Notes: generated from the letters alone by a model not told the origin. 64,000 nucleotides of DNA from Roseibium sp. HPY-6 (GCF_040530035.1 NZ_JBEWCD010000001.1:62001-126000); one strand, 5' to 3'. Shown: positions 52,215 through 60,170, counted from the stretch's first letter. A program made the numbers and translations.

Positions 52215-52982
52215 ATGAGGAACTTTGACGGTCACGCAACACTGCTCTTCGGCATCCTGATTGGGCTTGCCCTTGGCCTCATCGTTGGCATGTGGTCTCC
52301 TCCATCGACTTTCGAGGTCCCCGAGGCATGTCAGGGTCAAGAATTTTGGTGTTGGTTGAACGACTGGCAAACACTTGTCAGTGCCATTGTCGCTGTGGCG
52401 GCAACACTGATGGCTGCAACGATCGCGTGGTTTGCAGTTCAAGCACAGATTGCGGTTACCCACTTGCCCGCAGATCAGACGAAACTCGTACTTGATAACT
52501 TTCTGGAAGAATTTCTTCAGGAAGTGAATCAGGCGTGGCGGTTTCTTGAAGTCGCTCTTGACCACAATTACAGTGAAGAACGAAAGTTTACTGCCTTGAA
52601 CATAGCTTGTGCCGAGGTTGATTCTAGTTTTCAGTCTTCCAACATCCTTGACTGCAGCGAGATGTTGACTGATCTTCTTCCCGCTCAAAAACATGCTTAC
52701 GAACAAGTGTTTATTTCGCTCAGACGAATAAAAACTGAGCTTGAGCGTAAAAGATCCGATGATGATCCCGAGAAGGGCTATGGCTTGAGCGCGCAATTGT
52801 TCGCAATTCAGCTTTCCCACCTCGTGAAGTATCTTGAACAGGCAAATCACACCCTCGCGGAAGTGTTTAGCGAGCGCGAAAAATACGACGTTGATCACAC
52901 ACTTAGTTGGCACTCGTCCAAGAAAAGGGCAGATATTCAACTCGAAAAGTGGGCAGATGAACTGAGTAAGCAGCAAGCTTGA
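52215..52982 (+). CDS. Membrane protein with two N-terminal helices (cargo)
   Basis: 255 residues. Two membrane helices (TLLFGILIGLALGLIVGMW and TLVSAIVAVAATLMAATIAW) are followed by a soluble helical domain with QIAVTHLPADQTKLVLDNFL and VNQAWRFLEVALDH. The layout is like uncharacterised phage and host membrane proteins with a cytosolic sensor domain. It shares direction with the DUF6161-like gene 72 bp upstream and may form a pair with it. No family is recognised. Confidence 0.75.
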   Translation: MRNFDGHATLLFGILIGLALGLIVGMWSPPSTFEVPEACQGQEFWCWLNDWQTLVSAIVAVAATLMAATIAWFAVQAQIAVTHLPADQTKLVLDNFLEEFLQEVNQAWRFLEVALDHNYSEERKFTALNIACAEVDSSFQSSNILDCSEMLTDLLPAQKHAYEQVFISLRRIKTELERKRSDDDPEKGYGLSAQLFAIQLSHLVKYLEQANHTLAEVFSEREKYDVDHTLSWHSSKKRADIQLEKWADELSKQQA

Positions 52983-53008
52983 GAGCAGACACCAAACCCC
53001 ATCATCCA

Positions 53009-53551
53009 TCACCCCACCCTCCCATGAAACACCGTCGGCTTGCCGGCAGCTTCCCGGTCGAACCGGTACCAGGCGCAATTGTCCTTGCCGTCCTGGCTGG
53101 TTGAGGGCATGAAGCGCAGCTTGCCGACTGACAGAACATCGGTGCAGGTGTCCATGAAGGGGGCCGACTGCTTGGTGTGCAGCCAGTCCGCATCGAACAG
53201 GAACCAGGTCGGCACCATCGCGGCACACCGGGCGATCAGCGCATGCAGGATGGGCCGCAGCCAGGGCGGATTACTGATGATGTTGCCCGCCCCGTTCAGA
53301 TCCGCCTTGGAAAGTGTCAGCGCATCGCCAAAGGGAATGCCCGGCCGGCGCGGGTTGATGTCGTAGCGGGCAAGACAGGTGAGCCCGAGCCCTTTCAGCT
53401 GCCAGATCAGATCCCCCAGCCCGCAACACGGCTCGGCATAGTCCGTAACGCCATAATGCTGCAGCAAGGGCTCAAGCGGCGCACAGGCCCGCGGATCGAA
53501 CGTCCGGTAATACTCGTTCTTCACCCGCTGAAAACCCGACCGCTTCCCCAT
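53009..53551 (-). CDS. Phage DNA adenine methyltransferase-like protein
   Basis: 180 residues from ATG 53551 with AAGGG upstream. A SAM-binding glycine loop (AEPCCGLGDLIWQL) and the catalytic motif NPPW (NIISNPPWLRPILHALIA) identify an N6-adenine-type class I methyltransferase of compact size. No restriction partner is present. Its start shares the TGATG junction sequence with the end of the GcrA-like gene; a cargo gene now separates them. The target sequence is unknown; GANTC would make sense beside GcrA but is inference. Confidence 0.8.
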   Translation of the reverse strand: MGKRSGFQRVKNEYYRTFDPRACAPLEPLLQHYGVTDYAEPCCGLGDLIWQLKGLGLTCLARYDINPRRPGIPFGDALTLSKADLNGAGNIISNPPWLRPILHALIARCAAMVPTWFLFDADWLHTKQSAPFMDTCTDVLSVGKLRFMPSTSQDGKDNCAWYRFDREAAGKPTVFHGRVG

Positions 53552-53556
53552 CACGC
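53546..53556. repeat. Direct repeat CCCCATCACGC, left copy (cargo boundary)
   Basis: Identical to 54970-54980. This copy contains the methyltransferase start and the other contains the GcrA-like stop. The repeats bracket the plus-strand pentapeptide gene. Confidence 0.7.
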
Positions 53557-53649
53557 GGCCCTTTTAAAAGAATGCAACCCGGCATTGAAAGGTGACGCTT
53601 CCTGGGGTCTAATTGCGTGGTTGATTAAACCCTTTCGAGACCTTGAATT

Positions 53650-54858
53650 ATGTCTGATGAAAACCTCATCACACCGAATGAAGCCCGCGCGAAACTGAAC
53701 GACCTTTCGGTACGCATTGAAGCCGCCAAAAGCACGAACGACGCGAAACCATCGGAGCCTGCCGCACTTCGTTACGGGTCTGCGAAAAGAGGGATCACCT
53801 CCCTCTGGCGAAACACAATGAAAAGCTACAGAAGCTTTGTCAGCGCCTTGGATGCCGTTGAAAAGTCGCCACTCGTCAGGCTTGCCGTAGCTCTCGTCTT
53901 TCTTCTGACTGCCGCTACCGTCCTGTTCGATCTTAATGATCGAAGAACCCAAATAGAGATTGCTGCCTGGGATCTGTTTGAAAAAACCAAACCAGGAACG
54001 CCCCAACGTACTCGTGCGGCCAATTTGTTGGCAGATACTGGCGCTAGCCTTGTGGGGATCAACTTTGGAACTGAAATCGACAGTAATGAACTTGTCGAAA
54101 AAACAAAAGAAGAAGTTATCCGAGACGCTACCAATAGCATTGAAGATAAATTTTACGTTCGCTCGGCGGTTTTCAAGAGAGCCTGCAAACAACACGAAAA
54201 GGGAATGTCCGACGTCGATTTTTCGCACAAATTGCTGTGGTCGACAATTCCTCCCGAGTTTCGTTCGCACAGCATAGATTTGTCTGAAGCAAGTTTTGCT
54301 TGTTTGCGAATTACGGGAACCTTTGAAGGCGCAGTATTGAGAAGGACCAATTTCGAATTTACAGAATTGACAACAGCAAACTTGAGCTACAGTGCAATTC
54401 ACCAATCCAGTTTTGAATTCACAGAGATACTTCGCGGTGACTTCAGCGGGGCCCACATATGGTGGGTTTCTTTCCGTTTCGCGCACTTGGGAGGTTGGTC
54501 TGACTTTGTGCCTGCTGGTTATGCTGAAAAAACTACGTTTAGAGAAGCCACCCTCAAAAGCGTAAGCTTCCAAGATGCAATATTTAGCAGCGTGGATTTC
54601 ACAGATGCACTTTTCAACGAGGTCAATCTCAGCGGTGCGGTGTTTGAAAATGCCTCTGAAGTAAAAGGCCTCACACAAGAACAATTGGATGAAACTTGGG
54701 CCTGGGAGGATATGCTGCCGCAGGGGCTCGACAAATTTGACCCGCCGCTGCATGTTGGACGCGTTTGCGAGATTAAGTATAGGGAGCCAGGCACTCAATT
54801 TGATACGCAACTTAGTGAGTTTGTATGCCTTCCAAGTCTCGAAACTCTTACGCAATGA
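53650..54858 (+). CDS. Membrane-anchored pentapeptide-repeat protein 2 (cargo)
   Basis: 402 residues. A soluble N-terminus with a short helix is followed by one membrane segment (PLVRLAVALVFLLTAATVLF, residues about 77-97) and a helical linker. A pentapeptide-type beta helix lies at about residues 215-335 (AVLRRTNFEFTELTTANLSY, TDALFNEVNLSGAVF). It is only distantly like the protein at 49329, though the layout is the same. The A+T-richer gene sits between 11-bp direct repeats, exactly in the GcrA-like/methyltransferase junction. Confidence 0.82.
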   Translation: MSDENLITPNEARAKLNDLSVRIEAAKSTNDAKPSEPAALRYGSAKRGITSLWRNTMKSYRSFVSALDAVEKSPLVRLAVALVFLLTAATVLFDLNDRRTQIEIAAWDLFEKTKPGTPQRTRAANLLADTGASLVGINFGTEIDSNELVEKTKEEVIRDATNSIEDKFYVRSAVFKRACKQHEKGMSDVDFSHKLLWSTIPPEFRSHSIDLSEASFACLRITGTFEGAVLRRTNFEFTELTTANLSYSAIHQSSFEFTEILRGDFSGAHIWWVSFRFAHLGGWSDFVPAGYAEKTTFREATLKSVSFQDAIFSSVDFTDALFNEVNLSGAVFENASEVKGLTQEQLDETWAWEDMLPQGLDKFDPPLHVGRVCEIKYREPGTQFDTQLSEFVCLPSLETLTQ

Positions 54859-54969
54859 ACTATTCATTGCCCGACGAAATTTCTGATATCTGTGCAAAGC
54901 CGAAGGTCCAGAAAAACTTTGAGTTTGTAGGCAATATTCGGCTCTGTTCTTCGTAATTTCAGTATCTTG

Positions 54970-54980
54970 CCCCATCACGC
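54970..54980. repeat. Direct repeat CCCCATCACGC, right copy (cargo boundary)
   Basis: Matches 53546-53556 exactly. It contains the stop codon of the GcrA-like gene (TGA on the minus strand at 54975-54977). Duplication of this junction left both phage genes intact. Confidence 0.7.
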
Positions 54981-55538
54981 CGCCTCGTCTTCGCTGAGAA
55001 CCAGCTCCGGCGCGGCGTAAGCCAAGCGGCTGTGTGCCGGGCAATAGGCAGCATCCGCCGCACAGGCCGCGCCGCAGTAGAACCCGCCCTTTTCCGTTGT
55101 CTCGTCAAAGCCCCAGACAGGCCATCGGCAGGACCTTGCACCAAGCTCGGCAAAGGCAACCGGCCCCTCCGGCCGTGTGCTGCTCTCGCTGAGCTCTGCC
55201 CGTTCCTCCCGGCTCATCCCGGCCGCGGCCGCAAGACTCACCCGCTCCGGATAGGTTCTTCGGGGCGCTGTTTCCGCCTTGCGCGCGCCCTTGGAAGGGC
55301 CTTTGGCTTTCGCTGACGGTTTGGGTGCAGACGCTTTGGCCCGCCTGCCCTGGATCGGTTTGCCGAGGAAAATGCCGTTGCGGTTGCACGCGCCGATCAC
55401 CGCGTTGCGCGACACCCGCCCGTACAAAACCGAAATGCGCGCCGCCATCTCCACCCCGCTCAGGCCCTCGGCTGCAAGCGGCCGGCACACTTCCGCCTTT
55501 TCCGCTGAAGACAATTCGCTCCATAGCCGCTTGGTCAT
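54975..55538 (-). CDS. GcrA family cell cycle regulator-like protein
   Basis: 187 residues from ATG 55538. The GcrA N-terminal DNA-binding domain is seen in LWSELSSAEKAEVCRPLAAE and VSRNAVIGACNRNGI. A basic, low-complexity linker follows. The C-terminal zinc-like signature CRWPVWGFDETTEKGGFYCG with YCPAHSRLAY is the hallmark of GcrA. GcrA binds sigma70 and activates promoters carrying m6A in GANTC. A phage copy may retune host cell-cycle transcription or drive phage promoters. Confidence 0.88.
   Translation of the reverse strand: MTKRLWSELSSAEKAEVCRPLAAEGLSGVEMAARISVLYGRVSRNAVIGACNRNGIFLGKPIQGRRAKASAPKPSAKAKGPSKGARKAETAPRRTYPERVSLAAAAGMSREERAELSESSTRPEGPVAFAELGARSCRWPVWGFDETTEKGGFYCGAACAADAAYCPAHSRLAYAAPELVLSEDEAA
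55526..55538. repeat. Direct repeat GCCGCTTGGTCAT, left copy (cargo boundary)
   Basis: Matches 56164-56176 at 12 of 13 positions. This copy holds the GcrA-like start codon; the other holds the stop codon of the 80-residue gene upstream. They bracket the gene at 55604. Confidence 0.65.
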
Positions 55539-55603
55539 GGCAAACACCCCTCGACTTTCTGGGGCGCTTTTGCTTGCATTAATCCAAGAGATGAGGTGCT
55601 ACC

Positions 55604-56140
55604 ATGCTTGAAATTCTGATTGGGGCCGCCATCGCGTTTTTGCTGTTGTGGTTGTTCAAAGTCAGCAAAAGGAAGCGCAATGCGCCTATTGAGGCGGCGC
55701 CACAACCAGGTCGCGCACCGGACGCAACTCAATTCGCCAGCAATCGGGAAACTGATCGGCTGATGGCACCGCATCGCGAGATGCGAGACGACCTCAAAAA
55801 ATGCCTCATGAAAGAGCACGCCGCGAACGACCCGGCTGACAGATTGGCGCAACTCGACAAGGCGGTGAGCGATAGCCAAATGGTGGCCAAAGAAGTTGGC
55901 CGAATAATCGATACCGCCGACCTCGGCACCGATCCAGCTTCCAGCGCGCTTCTTTCCGAATACGAAAGTTTCGATCAACTGAGCACGGACCTTGAAGACG
56001 CGCGCAACGAGTTTCTGGAAGACGTCCTCATGGAATGGGAACAGCGCGAAAACATTGAACCCAGTTTGGAACCCCGCACCTTTGAAGAGGTCGAGCGCCT
56101 TGCGAGAGAGCACATCAAAGGCCTGCGATCGGGCAGCTAG
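55604..56140 (+). CDS. Membrane-anchored helical protein (cargo)
   Basis: 178 residues with GAGG upstream of the ATG. An N-terminal membrane helix (MLEILIGAAIAFLLLWLFKV) acts as an anchor, followed by a charged helical domain (RLAQLDKAVSDSQMVAKEVG, DLEDARNEFLEDVLMEWEQR). It reads against the early operon and lies between 13-bp near-identical direct repeats. No family recognised. Confidence 0.75.
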   Translation: MLEILIGAAIAFLLLWLFKVSKRKRNAPIEAAPQPGRAPDATQFASNRETDRLMAPHREMRDDLKKCLMKEHAANDPADRLAQLDKAVSDSQMVAKEVGRIIDTADLGTDPASSALLSEYESFDQLSTDLEDARNEFLEDVLMEWEQRENIEPSLEPRTFEEVERLAREHIKGLRSGS

Positions 56141-56163
56141 CAATCTTTGGCCGACACCCCTTT

Positions 56164-56176
56164 GCCGTTTGGTCAT
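56164..56176. repeat. Direct repeat GCCGTTTGGTCAT, right copy (cargo boundary)
   Basis: Partner of 55526-55538. On the minus strand it reads ATGACCAAACGGC; TGA is the stop of the 80-residue gene and ATGACCAA mirrors the GcrA-like start. Confidence 0.65.
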
Positions 56177-56415
56177 TGTCCGGCTCCTGTTCGTGTTCTG
56201 GAGATCTGGGTGAGAAGGCCGGCAACGTCGTCCAGCATGGCCGCGTCCTGGCGATAGCCGCGCGCCACCGCCGGCGCGTTGGAAAACCCGTTCCCGGCCA
56301 GCGCCACCTTTTCCGAAATGTCCGCGCAGCTTCTTTTGTTTAACGCCAGCACCTTCAGCCGCGACGCCATGCTGGTGAGTTCGTGAGGGGAATAGTCATT
56401 AAGGCGACGGGTCAT
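56173..56415 (-). CDS. Small early prophage protein
   Basis: 80 residues from ATG 56415 with AGGGGA upstream, overlapping the CII-like stop by ATGA. It is a helical, basic protein (HELTSMASRLKVLALNKRSC, YRQDAAMLDDVAGLLTQI). It ends at the ancestral junction with the GcrA-like gene. Function unknown. Confidence 0.7.
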   Translation of the reverse strand: MTRRLNDYSPHELTSMASRLKVLALNKRSCADISEKVALAGNGFSNAPAVARGYRQDAAMLDDVAGLLTQISRTRTGAGQ

Positions 56416-56957
56416 TCCCCTGCCCTCGTTATGGTCCCCGCCTCCGTCCCGGACGAAGATCCGGGATCCCGATCGACGCACAAGAGCTGCTGTTTCAATT
56501 GAGAAAGATCGTTCAGCAGCTGCGTCACCAGCGGCAGCGCTTCCCTGGCGAAATCATCGGAGCCGATCTCATCGGCCATGTAACGGCTGATCAGGCTGGG
56601 AAACGACCAGTGCCGGGCCCCAAGCGCGGCAAGCTCAAGCTGCGGTGCGGTTTTGGTCTTGTCCGGTTCCGGAACGCGCACAAAGGTGCCGCCGCCAATA
56701 TCGCACAGGGCAACAAGCAACGGCGCGATCTCACCCGCCTCGCGCCGGTCCCTGATCAAATCGGCCAGCACATCGACCGGCATGAACGTGTCCTGATGCC
56801 GCTCGTTGCCGGTGTTGGAATAGTCGGACAGCGTGTTCCGCCCGACCCGCGTTACGGAGGCGGCATTGTCCTGCCCGCCTGCCATTTGAACGGTGCGCTG
56901 CGTCGCCAGTTTCAGGCAGCGCCGGTCCCGGTCGGTGGTCGGACGATGAGGCTTCAC
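56412..56957 (-). CDS. Phage regulatory protein, CII-like
   Basis: About 181 residues. GTG at 56957 forms a GTGA overlap with the preceding stop. The helix-turn-helix part (AGGQDNAASVTRVGRNTLSD, YSNTGNERHQDTFMPVDVLA) fits CII-type phage activators, and the C-terminal part is acidic and helical. It is the second gene of the lytic transcript after the Cro-like gene, where cII lies in lambda. Confidence 0.7.
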   Translation of the reverse strand: MKPHRPTTDRDRRCLKLATQRTVQMAGGQDNAASVTRVGRNTLSDYSNTGNERHQDTFMPVDVLADLIRDRREAGEIAPLLVALCDIGGGTFVRVPEPDKTKTAPQLELAALGARHWSFPSLISRYMADEIGSDDFAREALPLVTQLLNDLSQLKQQLLCVDRDPGSSSGTEAGTITRAGE

Positions 56958-57277
56958 GAATCCACCCCGCAATTTTCATTGGTTTTGCGGGATGACTGGT
57001 TTGTTGGATTTGACGAATATTGATTGCGCAGATCAGCGATCTGTTGCCGCTCGTCTTCGGTAAAGACCAACTCCTCTAGAGAAAGGCTGCTTCCTGACGT
57101 GATTATCTCAGACCAAATTTTGAAGAAGTTGCCAGCAGGAACGCGCCCTTCCGCGCCACCCTTGCTTTTGGGCATGCTCCAGCGAAGCACCGAAGACGGG
57201 TCTTTCTCCACCAGCCTGGAAACCTTCATAAGGCCTCCAAGCTCTTTGAGGACCAATTTCGCCGGTTCGTTTTGCAT
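56954..57277 (-). CDS. Cro-like DNA-binding protein (carph-isopro HTH type)
   Basis: 107 residues from ATG 57277. The short HTH (VLKELGGLMKVSRLVEKDPS, SVLRWSMPKSKGG, EGRVPAGNFFKIW) matches the Cro/YdaS-like group often called carph-isopro domain. It is transcribed away from the repressor gene across a short operator region, as cro is from cI. Confidence 0.75.
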   Translation of the reverse strand: MQNEPAKLVLKELGGLMKVSRLVEKDPSSVLRWSMPKSKGGAEGRVPAGNFFKIWSEIITSGSSLSLEELVFTEDERQQIADLRNQYSSNPTNQSSRKTNENCGVDS

Positions 57278-57290
57278 GAGGCAAATATGA

Positions 57291-57306
57291 GATTTTCGCA
57301 TAATTT
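57291..57306. promoter_or_regulatory. Operator candidate between repressor and Cro-like genes
   Basis: GATTTTCGCATAATTT is the exact reverse complement of 59458-59473. One copy lies in each regulatory gap flanking the repressor block, like right and left operators. Confidence 0.6.
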
Positions 57307-57367
57307 ATGTCAAGACATGAGCAACCAAATTTATTCGATTTTCGTGGGTAACGACATGGGAGAACCT

Positions 57368-57916
57368 ATGCAAAATTCTCCTATGCATGAGAAAGACGCA
57401 CGAGCAGCTATAGCCGACTGGCTTCGAACAGCCCTCAAGGACGCTAAGATTTCGCAATCGGAACTTGGTCGCCGGATGCAACTTGACCAATCGAAAATCA
57501 GCAAAATTTGCAGCGAAGATCGGGGTATGAGTGCGGCAGAACTTTATGCTGCAGCAACTGCCCTCAATGTCCCACTCCCGTCGTTGGGCCACGTCTCTTT
57601 CTCAGACCCACCTCAAAATGCAGGGGAAGGTCTACAAGAAGACCTTTCGGAACTCGCCCTCCAAATTACAAAAGACCTCGAGAAAACACACTTCTCGGGA
57701 GACATGCCGCCAGAGGACTACATTGAGGCCTCGGCAGTACTTTATGGCATGCTGAAAGGTGCCGGCTCCTGGCATCCGAAGTTATTCAAGACCTCAGTTG
57801 AGATGGTCGACAAGGTTAAAAAAGCCAAAGAATACGAGCATTCTACCTTTACAGATTATGTGAAATCTGTTGCGCTACACTACCGTACGTTGGTAAGTGC
57901 CGAAAATTCAATTTGA
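57368..57916 (+). CDS. Phage repressor (CI-like, XRE family)
   Basis: About 182 residues from ATG 57368, with GGGAGA upstream; ATG 57356 is an alternative. The XRE helix-turn-helix (AKISQSELGRRMQLDQSKIS, KICSEDRGMSAAELYAAATA) is clear. The C-terminal part is helical and has no LexA-type Ser/Lys peptidase motif, so induction may not follow RecA cleavage. It is divergent from the Cro-like gene and leads a plus-strand lysogeny operon. Confidence 0.82.
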   Translation: MQNSPMHEKDARAAIADWLRTALKDAKISQSELGRRMQLDQSKISKICSEDRGMSAAELYAAATALNVPLPSLGHVSFSDPPQNAGEGLQEDLSELALQITKDLEKTHFSGDMPPEDYIEASAVLYGMLKGAGSWHPKLFKTSVEMVDKVKKAKEYEHSTFTDYVKSVALHYRTLVSAENSI

Positions 57917-57952
57917 CGGCAATCCCACAGGCCTTGGGGATAGGCTCTTCAG

Positions 57953-58237
57953 ATGACGCATAACAAAAAGAATTTGGACGACGATGCAACTCAGCCCGAT
58001 GCACAACCAAGAGTCGCTCATGACGGCTTGCTCAATCTTCTACTCTCTGCCCAGGCACGAGGTCAGCTCTTCATTGTTTTCGATGAATGCGAAAACGAGT
58101 TCGAGCACCGGAACATCCATACTCTGACATTATCCGAACAGAGGCGACTTTATCACATAGCCCGAGACGAGCTGTCGAAGGTGAGAATGAAAAACTATTG
58201 GCTATTCGATTTCAAAACCTCGAGTTCCATCCAATGA
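57953..58237 (+). CDS. Hypothetical protein of the lysogeny operon
   Basis: 94 residues. A polar N-terminus leads into a compact domain (HDGLLNLLLSAQARGQLFIV, FDECENEFEHRNIHTL). It overlaps the next gene by ATGA and follows the repressor by 36 bp, so all three are probably co-transcribed. Function unknown. Confidence 0.65.
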   Translation: MTHNKKNLDDDATQPDAQPRVAHDGLLNLLLSAQARGQLFIVFDECENEFEHRNIHTLTLSEQRRLYHIARDELSKVRMKNYWLFDFKTSSSIQ

Positions 58238-58821
58238 CTAGTGAGATACACACGCAAAACATCGACCTGGTTTCAAAGGGATGGATTGGCGAGAAAGCTC
58301 AGCATCTCCTGACGACGTGGTATCGTACGGACGGTTTAGTTGATGATCCGAACGTCTTCGCAGGCATAGCACCACATTTCGTTCGTCTTGCTGGGCATGT
58401 GCCAGAAAATGACAGCCCGGAAATCTTGTTTGTTGGCTGCAAGAGCCTCCTTGGGCGAGAAATAAGATCATCACGACGACTTAAGTCAGACCGACGCTCG
58501 CTCTTTCGACCAGACTATAGGCGAGCAACGCGCGATGGCTTTGAGCAGGCTCTTCACGAACCAGTACTTCAGGAAATTCAGGATGTCTTTTTCCCAGATT
58601 CTGGCCCAAGTGTGCTGCTTTACGGCAAACTTACAATGTGCTGGCGAACCACTGCAGGCACGCCCTATCTGATCAGTTATTCGAAGCTGCTAGGAAAGCG
58701 CGCTCTAGACCATCCATCCAATCGAGAGCGTCCGCACGACTATTCGACGCGGCCACCAGGTCGGATGCTATCGTTGCCGGCGGAACCTCCCACACAAGTC
58801 CCAAAGGGTTTATTCGGCTGA
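58234..58821 (+). CDS. Hypothetical protein of the lysogeny operon (PAS-like shape)
   Basis: 195 residues from ATG 58234 (MTSEIHTQNIDLVSKGWIGE). The middle (IAPHFVRLAGHVPENDSPEI) and LYGKLTMCWRTTAGTPYLIS suggest a small alpha/beta sensor fold; a PAS-like domain is a guess. The last 149 bp overlap the convergent gene at 58673, which makes the extreme C-terminus doubtful. Confidence 0.55.
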   Translation: MTSEIHTQNIDLVSKGWIGEKAQHLLTTWYRTDGLVDDPNVFAGIAPHFVRLAGHVPENDSPEILFVGCKSLLGREIRSSRRLKSDRRSLFRPDYRRATRDGFEQALHEPVLQEIQDVFFPDSGPSVLLYGKLTMCWRTTAGTPYLISYSKLLGKRALDHPSNRERPHDYSTRPPGRMLSLPAEPPTQVPKGLFG

Positions 58822-59380
58822 AGCCGTACGCGAGCGGATATCGTTTTGACCAATCGCTTTGATTTACCCAGCAATAGTGCCAGTCCGGATCCCATTTCCA
58901 AAGTCCCAACAGCACACAAAGGGGGGCAAACAATTTTGGGATTCCGCGCCCCTGAAAACGATCACGCTTTACGTGGAAGTCTCCATAGTACGCTACCCTG
59001 CCCTTGATTTCCGACCAAAATCTGGGCTGTCGTTCTGCTGGCTGCGCGCGCTCTGCATCTGCTCCCGGGTAACAGCGTCGCCAGTACCTACGTAAGTGAC
59101 CATCCAAACTTTCTGAACCGAGATCATCCAGTCGTGCCGCGCAGAGGGCGACTAACTGGCCTTCCGAAAACCCGCCAACCCAGAATGCAGTTGCTTCAGT
59201 GTAGGTGTTCAGTTCGGTTCGAAAGTGTTCTGACAGTCGAGCTTTTTCTTCAATCGGCAATACCTCCTCGAGGGTTTCAAAACTCCAAGAATACCGAACA
59301 GAGACTCCTATTTCAGACAGCCTCGCTTTGTGAGCAGCGATTAGCTCACTAAGTACAAGCGGGTTCAAAGAATCTCTCAT
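58673..59380 (-). CDS. Possible GNAT-type acetyltransferase-like protein
   Basis: 235 residues. A central strand-turn segment (FWVGGFSEGQLVALCAARLD) and later DFHVKRDRFQGRGIPKLFAP resemble the core and acetyl-CoA loop of GNAT enzymes; the R/Q-x-x-G-x-G/A signature is approximate (RFQGRGIP). It lies alone on the minus strand between the repressor operon and the second operator region. It could be a toxin, a modifier or unrelated cargo. Confidence 0.55.
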   Translation of the reverse strand: MRDSLNPLVLSELIAAHKARLSEIGVSVRYSWSFETLEEVLPIEEKARLSEHFRTELNTYTEATAFWVGGFSEGQLVALCAARLDDLGSESLDGHLRRYWRRCYPGADAERAQPAERQPRFWSEIKGRVAYYGDFHVKRDRFQGRGIPKLFAPLCVLLGLWKWDPDWHYCWVNQSDWSKRYPLAYGFSRINPLGLVWEVPPATIASDLVAASNSRADALDWMDGLERAFLAASNN

Positions 59381-59395
59381 AATTCACCCATCCAG

Positions 59396-59473
59396 AAATA
59401 TGCGAAATCCCGATCTCGCACATTGCCTATTCATTTTTATTCGATTTTTGCTTGACTAAATTATGCGAAAATC
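59396..59473. promoter_or_regulatory. Second operator region with repeated TATGCGAAA motif
   Basis: AAATATGCGAAATC at 59396-59409 and AAATTATGCGAAAATC at 59458-59473 share a core with the operator at 57291. They lie before the plus-strand gene at 59562, so the repressor may control that operon too. Confidence 0.55.
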
Positions 59474-59561
59474 ACATGATCATTATTGACATAAGCACAC
59501 AAGAACACACGCTCGGCCAAAGGCTTTGAGCTTCACATGTCAATGCGAGCGATAGGGTTCC

Positions 59562-60170
59562 ATGAACAGTGAATTCGATTCTTTGAGGAACATTAATACG
59601 GTGCGTTCGACGCATGCAGAAGGCTCTCAAGAATCTACAGCTTTTTGTTATGCAAAGGCATGCGTTTGGAACCTCAGGTTGTTAGCGTCTATTCAAAGAC
59701 GAAACCGAACAGGCTCACAACAAATGACCGCCAGCCTCCAGAACACCCGCTCCTCATTCCAAATGCTGAAAAAGGGCATTGCCTGGTTCAACGGGAACAA
59801 GCATCTGCCGGCAGAGGACAGGGTTTGGCACGTCGAGATCCTGCTCGACTCCTTCGAAAAATGCATGGAGAGCCTGGCCGCTCAGATCCGGTTCTACCAG
59901 AGCGCCAAAAGCCCGACGCGCACCCTGGTCGTCACCCATGACGACGGCCGCGAGGAAGTTGTCAGCGGCCAGAAGGTCCAAAGCCTTTGCCTGCATGGTC
60001 TCGACGAAGAAGAAGACCACGTCATCTACGGCAAGCCCGAAGCCCTGGCAGCGATCGCCGAGGCACTTGCAGGAAACGGCAAGACAGTCACCGGCCCTGC
60101 CCCGGTTCATGAGCACGCAGCACAGCTCGCCGAAACGGCACCCGCGACACCAAAGGCGAACGTGACATGA
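59562..60170 (+). CDS. Hypothetical prophage protein
   Basis: Up to 202 residues; the start is uncertain between ATG 59562 and ATG 59724 (MTASLQNTRSSFQML). The conserved-looking part is helical (KKGIAWFNGNKHLPAEDRVW, MESLAAQIRFYQSAKSPTRT). An acidic C-terminus follows. It overlaps the next gene by ATGA. It lies under the second operator region and is a likely early leftward-type gene in lambda terms. Confidence 0.65.
   Translation: MNSEFDSLRNINTVRSTHAEGSQESTAFCYAKACVWNLRLLASIQRRNRTGSQQMTASLQNTRSSFQMLKKGIAWFNGNKHLPAEDRVWHVEILLDSFEKCMESLAAQIRFYQSAKSPTRTLVVTHDDGREEVVSGQKVQSLCLHGLDEEEDHVIYGKPEALAAIAEALAGNGKTVTGPAPVHEHAAQLAETAPATPKANVT

Noticed and set aside
50383..52242. Long minus-strand open frame of 619 codons
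   Set aside because: Most of it is antisense to the DUF6161-like gene and the RNA leader. Only the last 102 residues, which have a strong ribosome binding site at 50691, look real.
52146..53228. Minus-strand open frame of 360 codons
   Set aside because: Antisense to the two-helix membrane protein and in the wrong frame for the methyltransferase.
53551..55044. Long minus-strand open frame of 497 codons
   Set aside because: Antisense to pentapeptide protein 2; low-complexity, cysteine-rich composition and no ribosome binding site.
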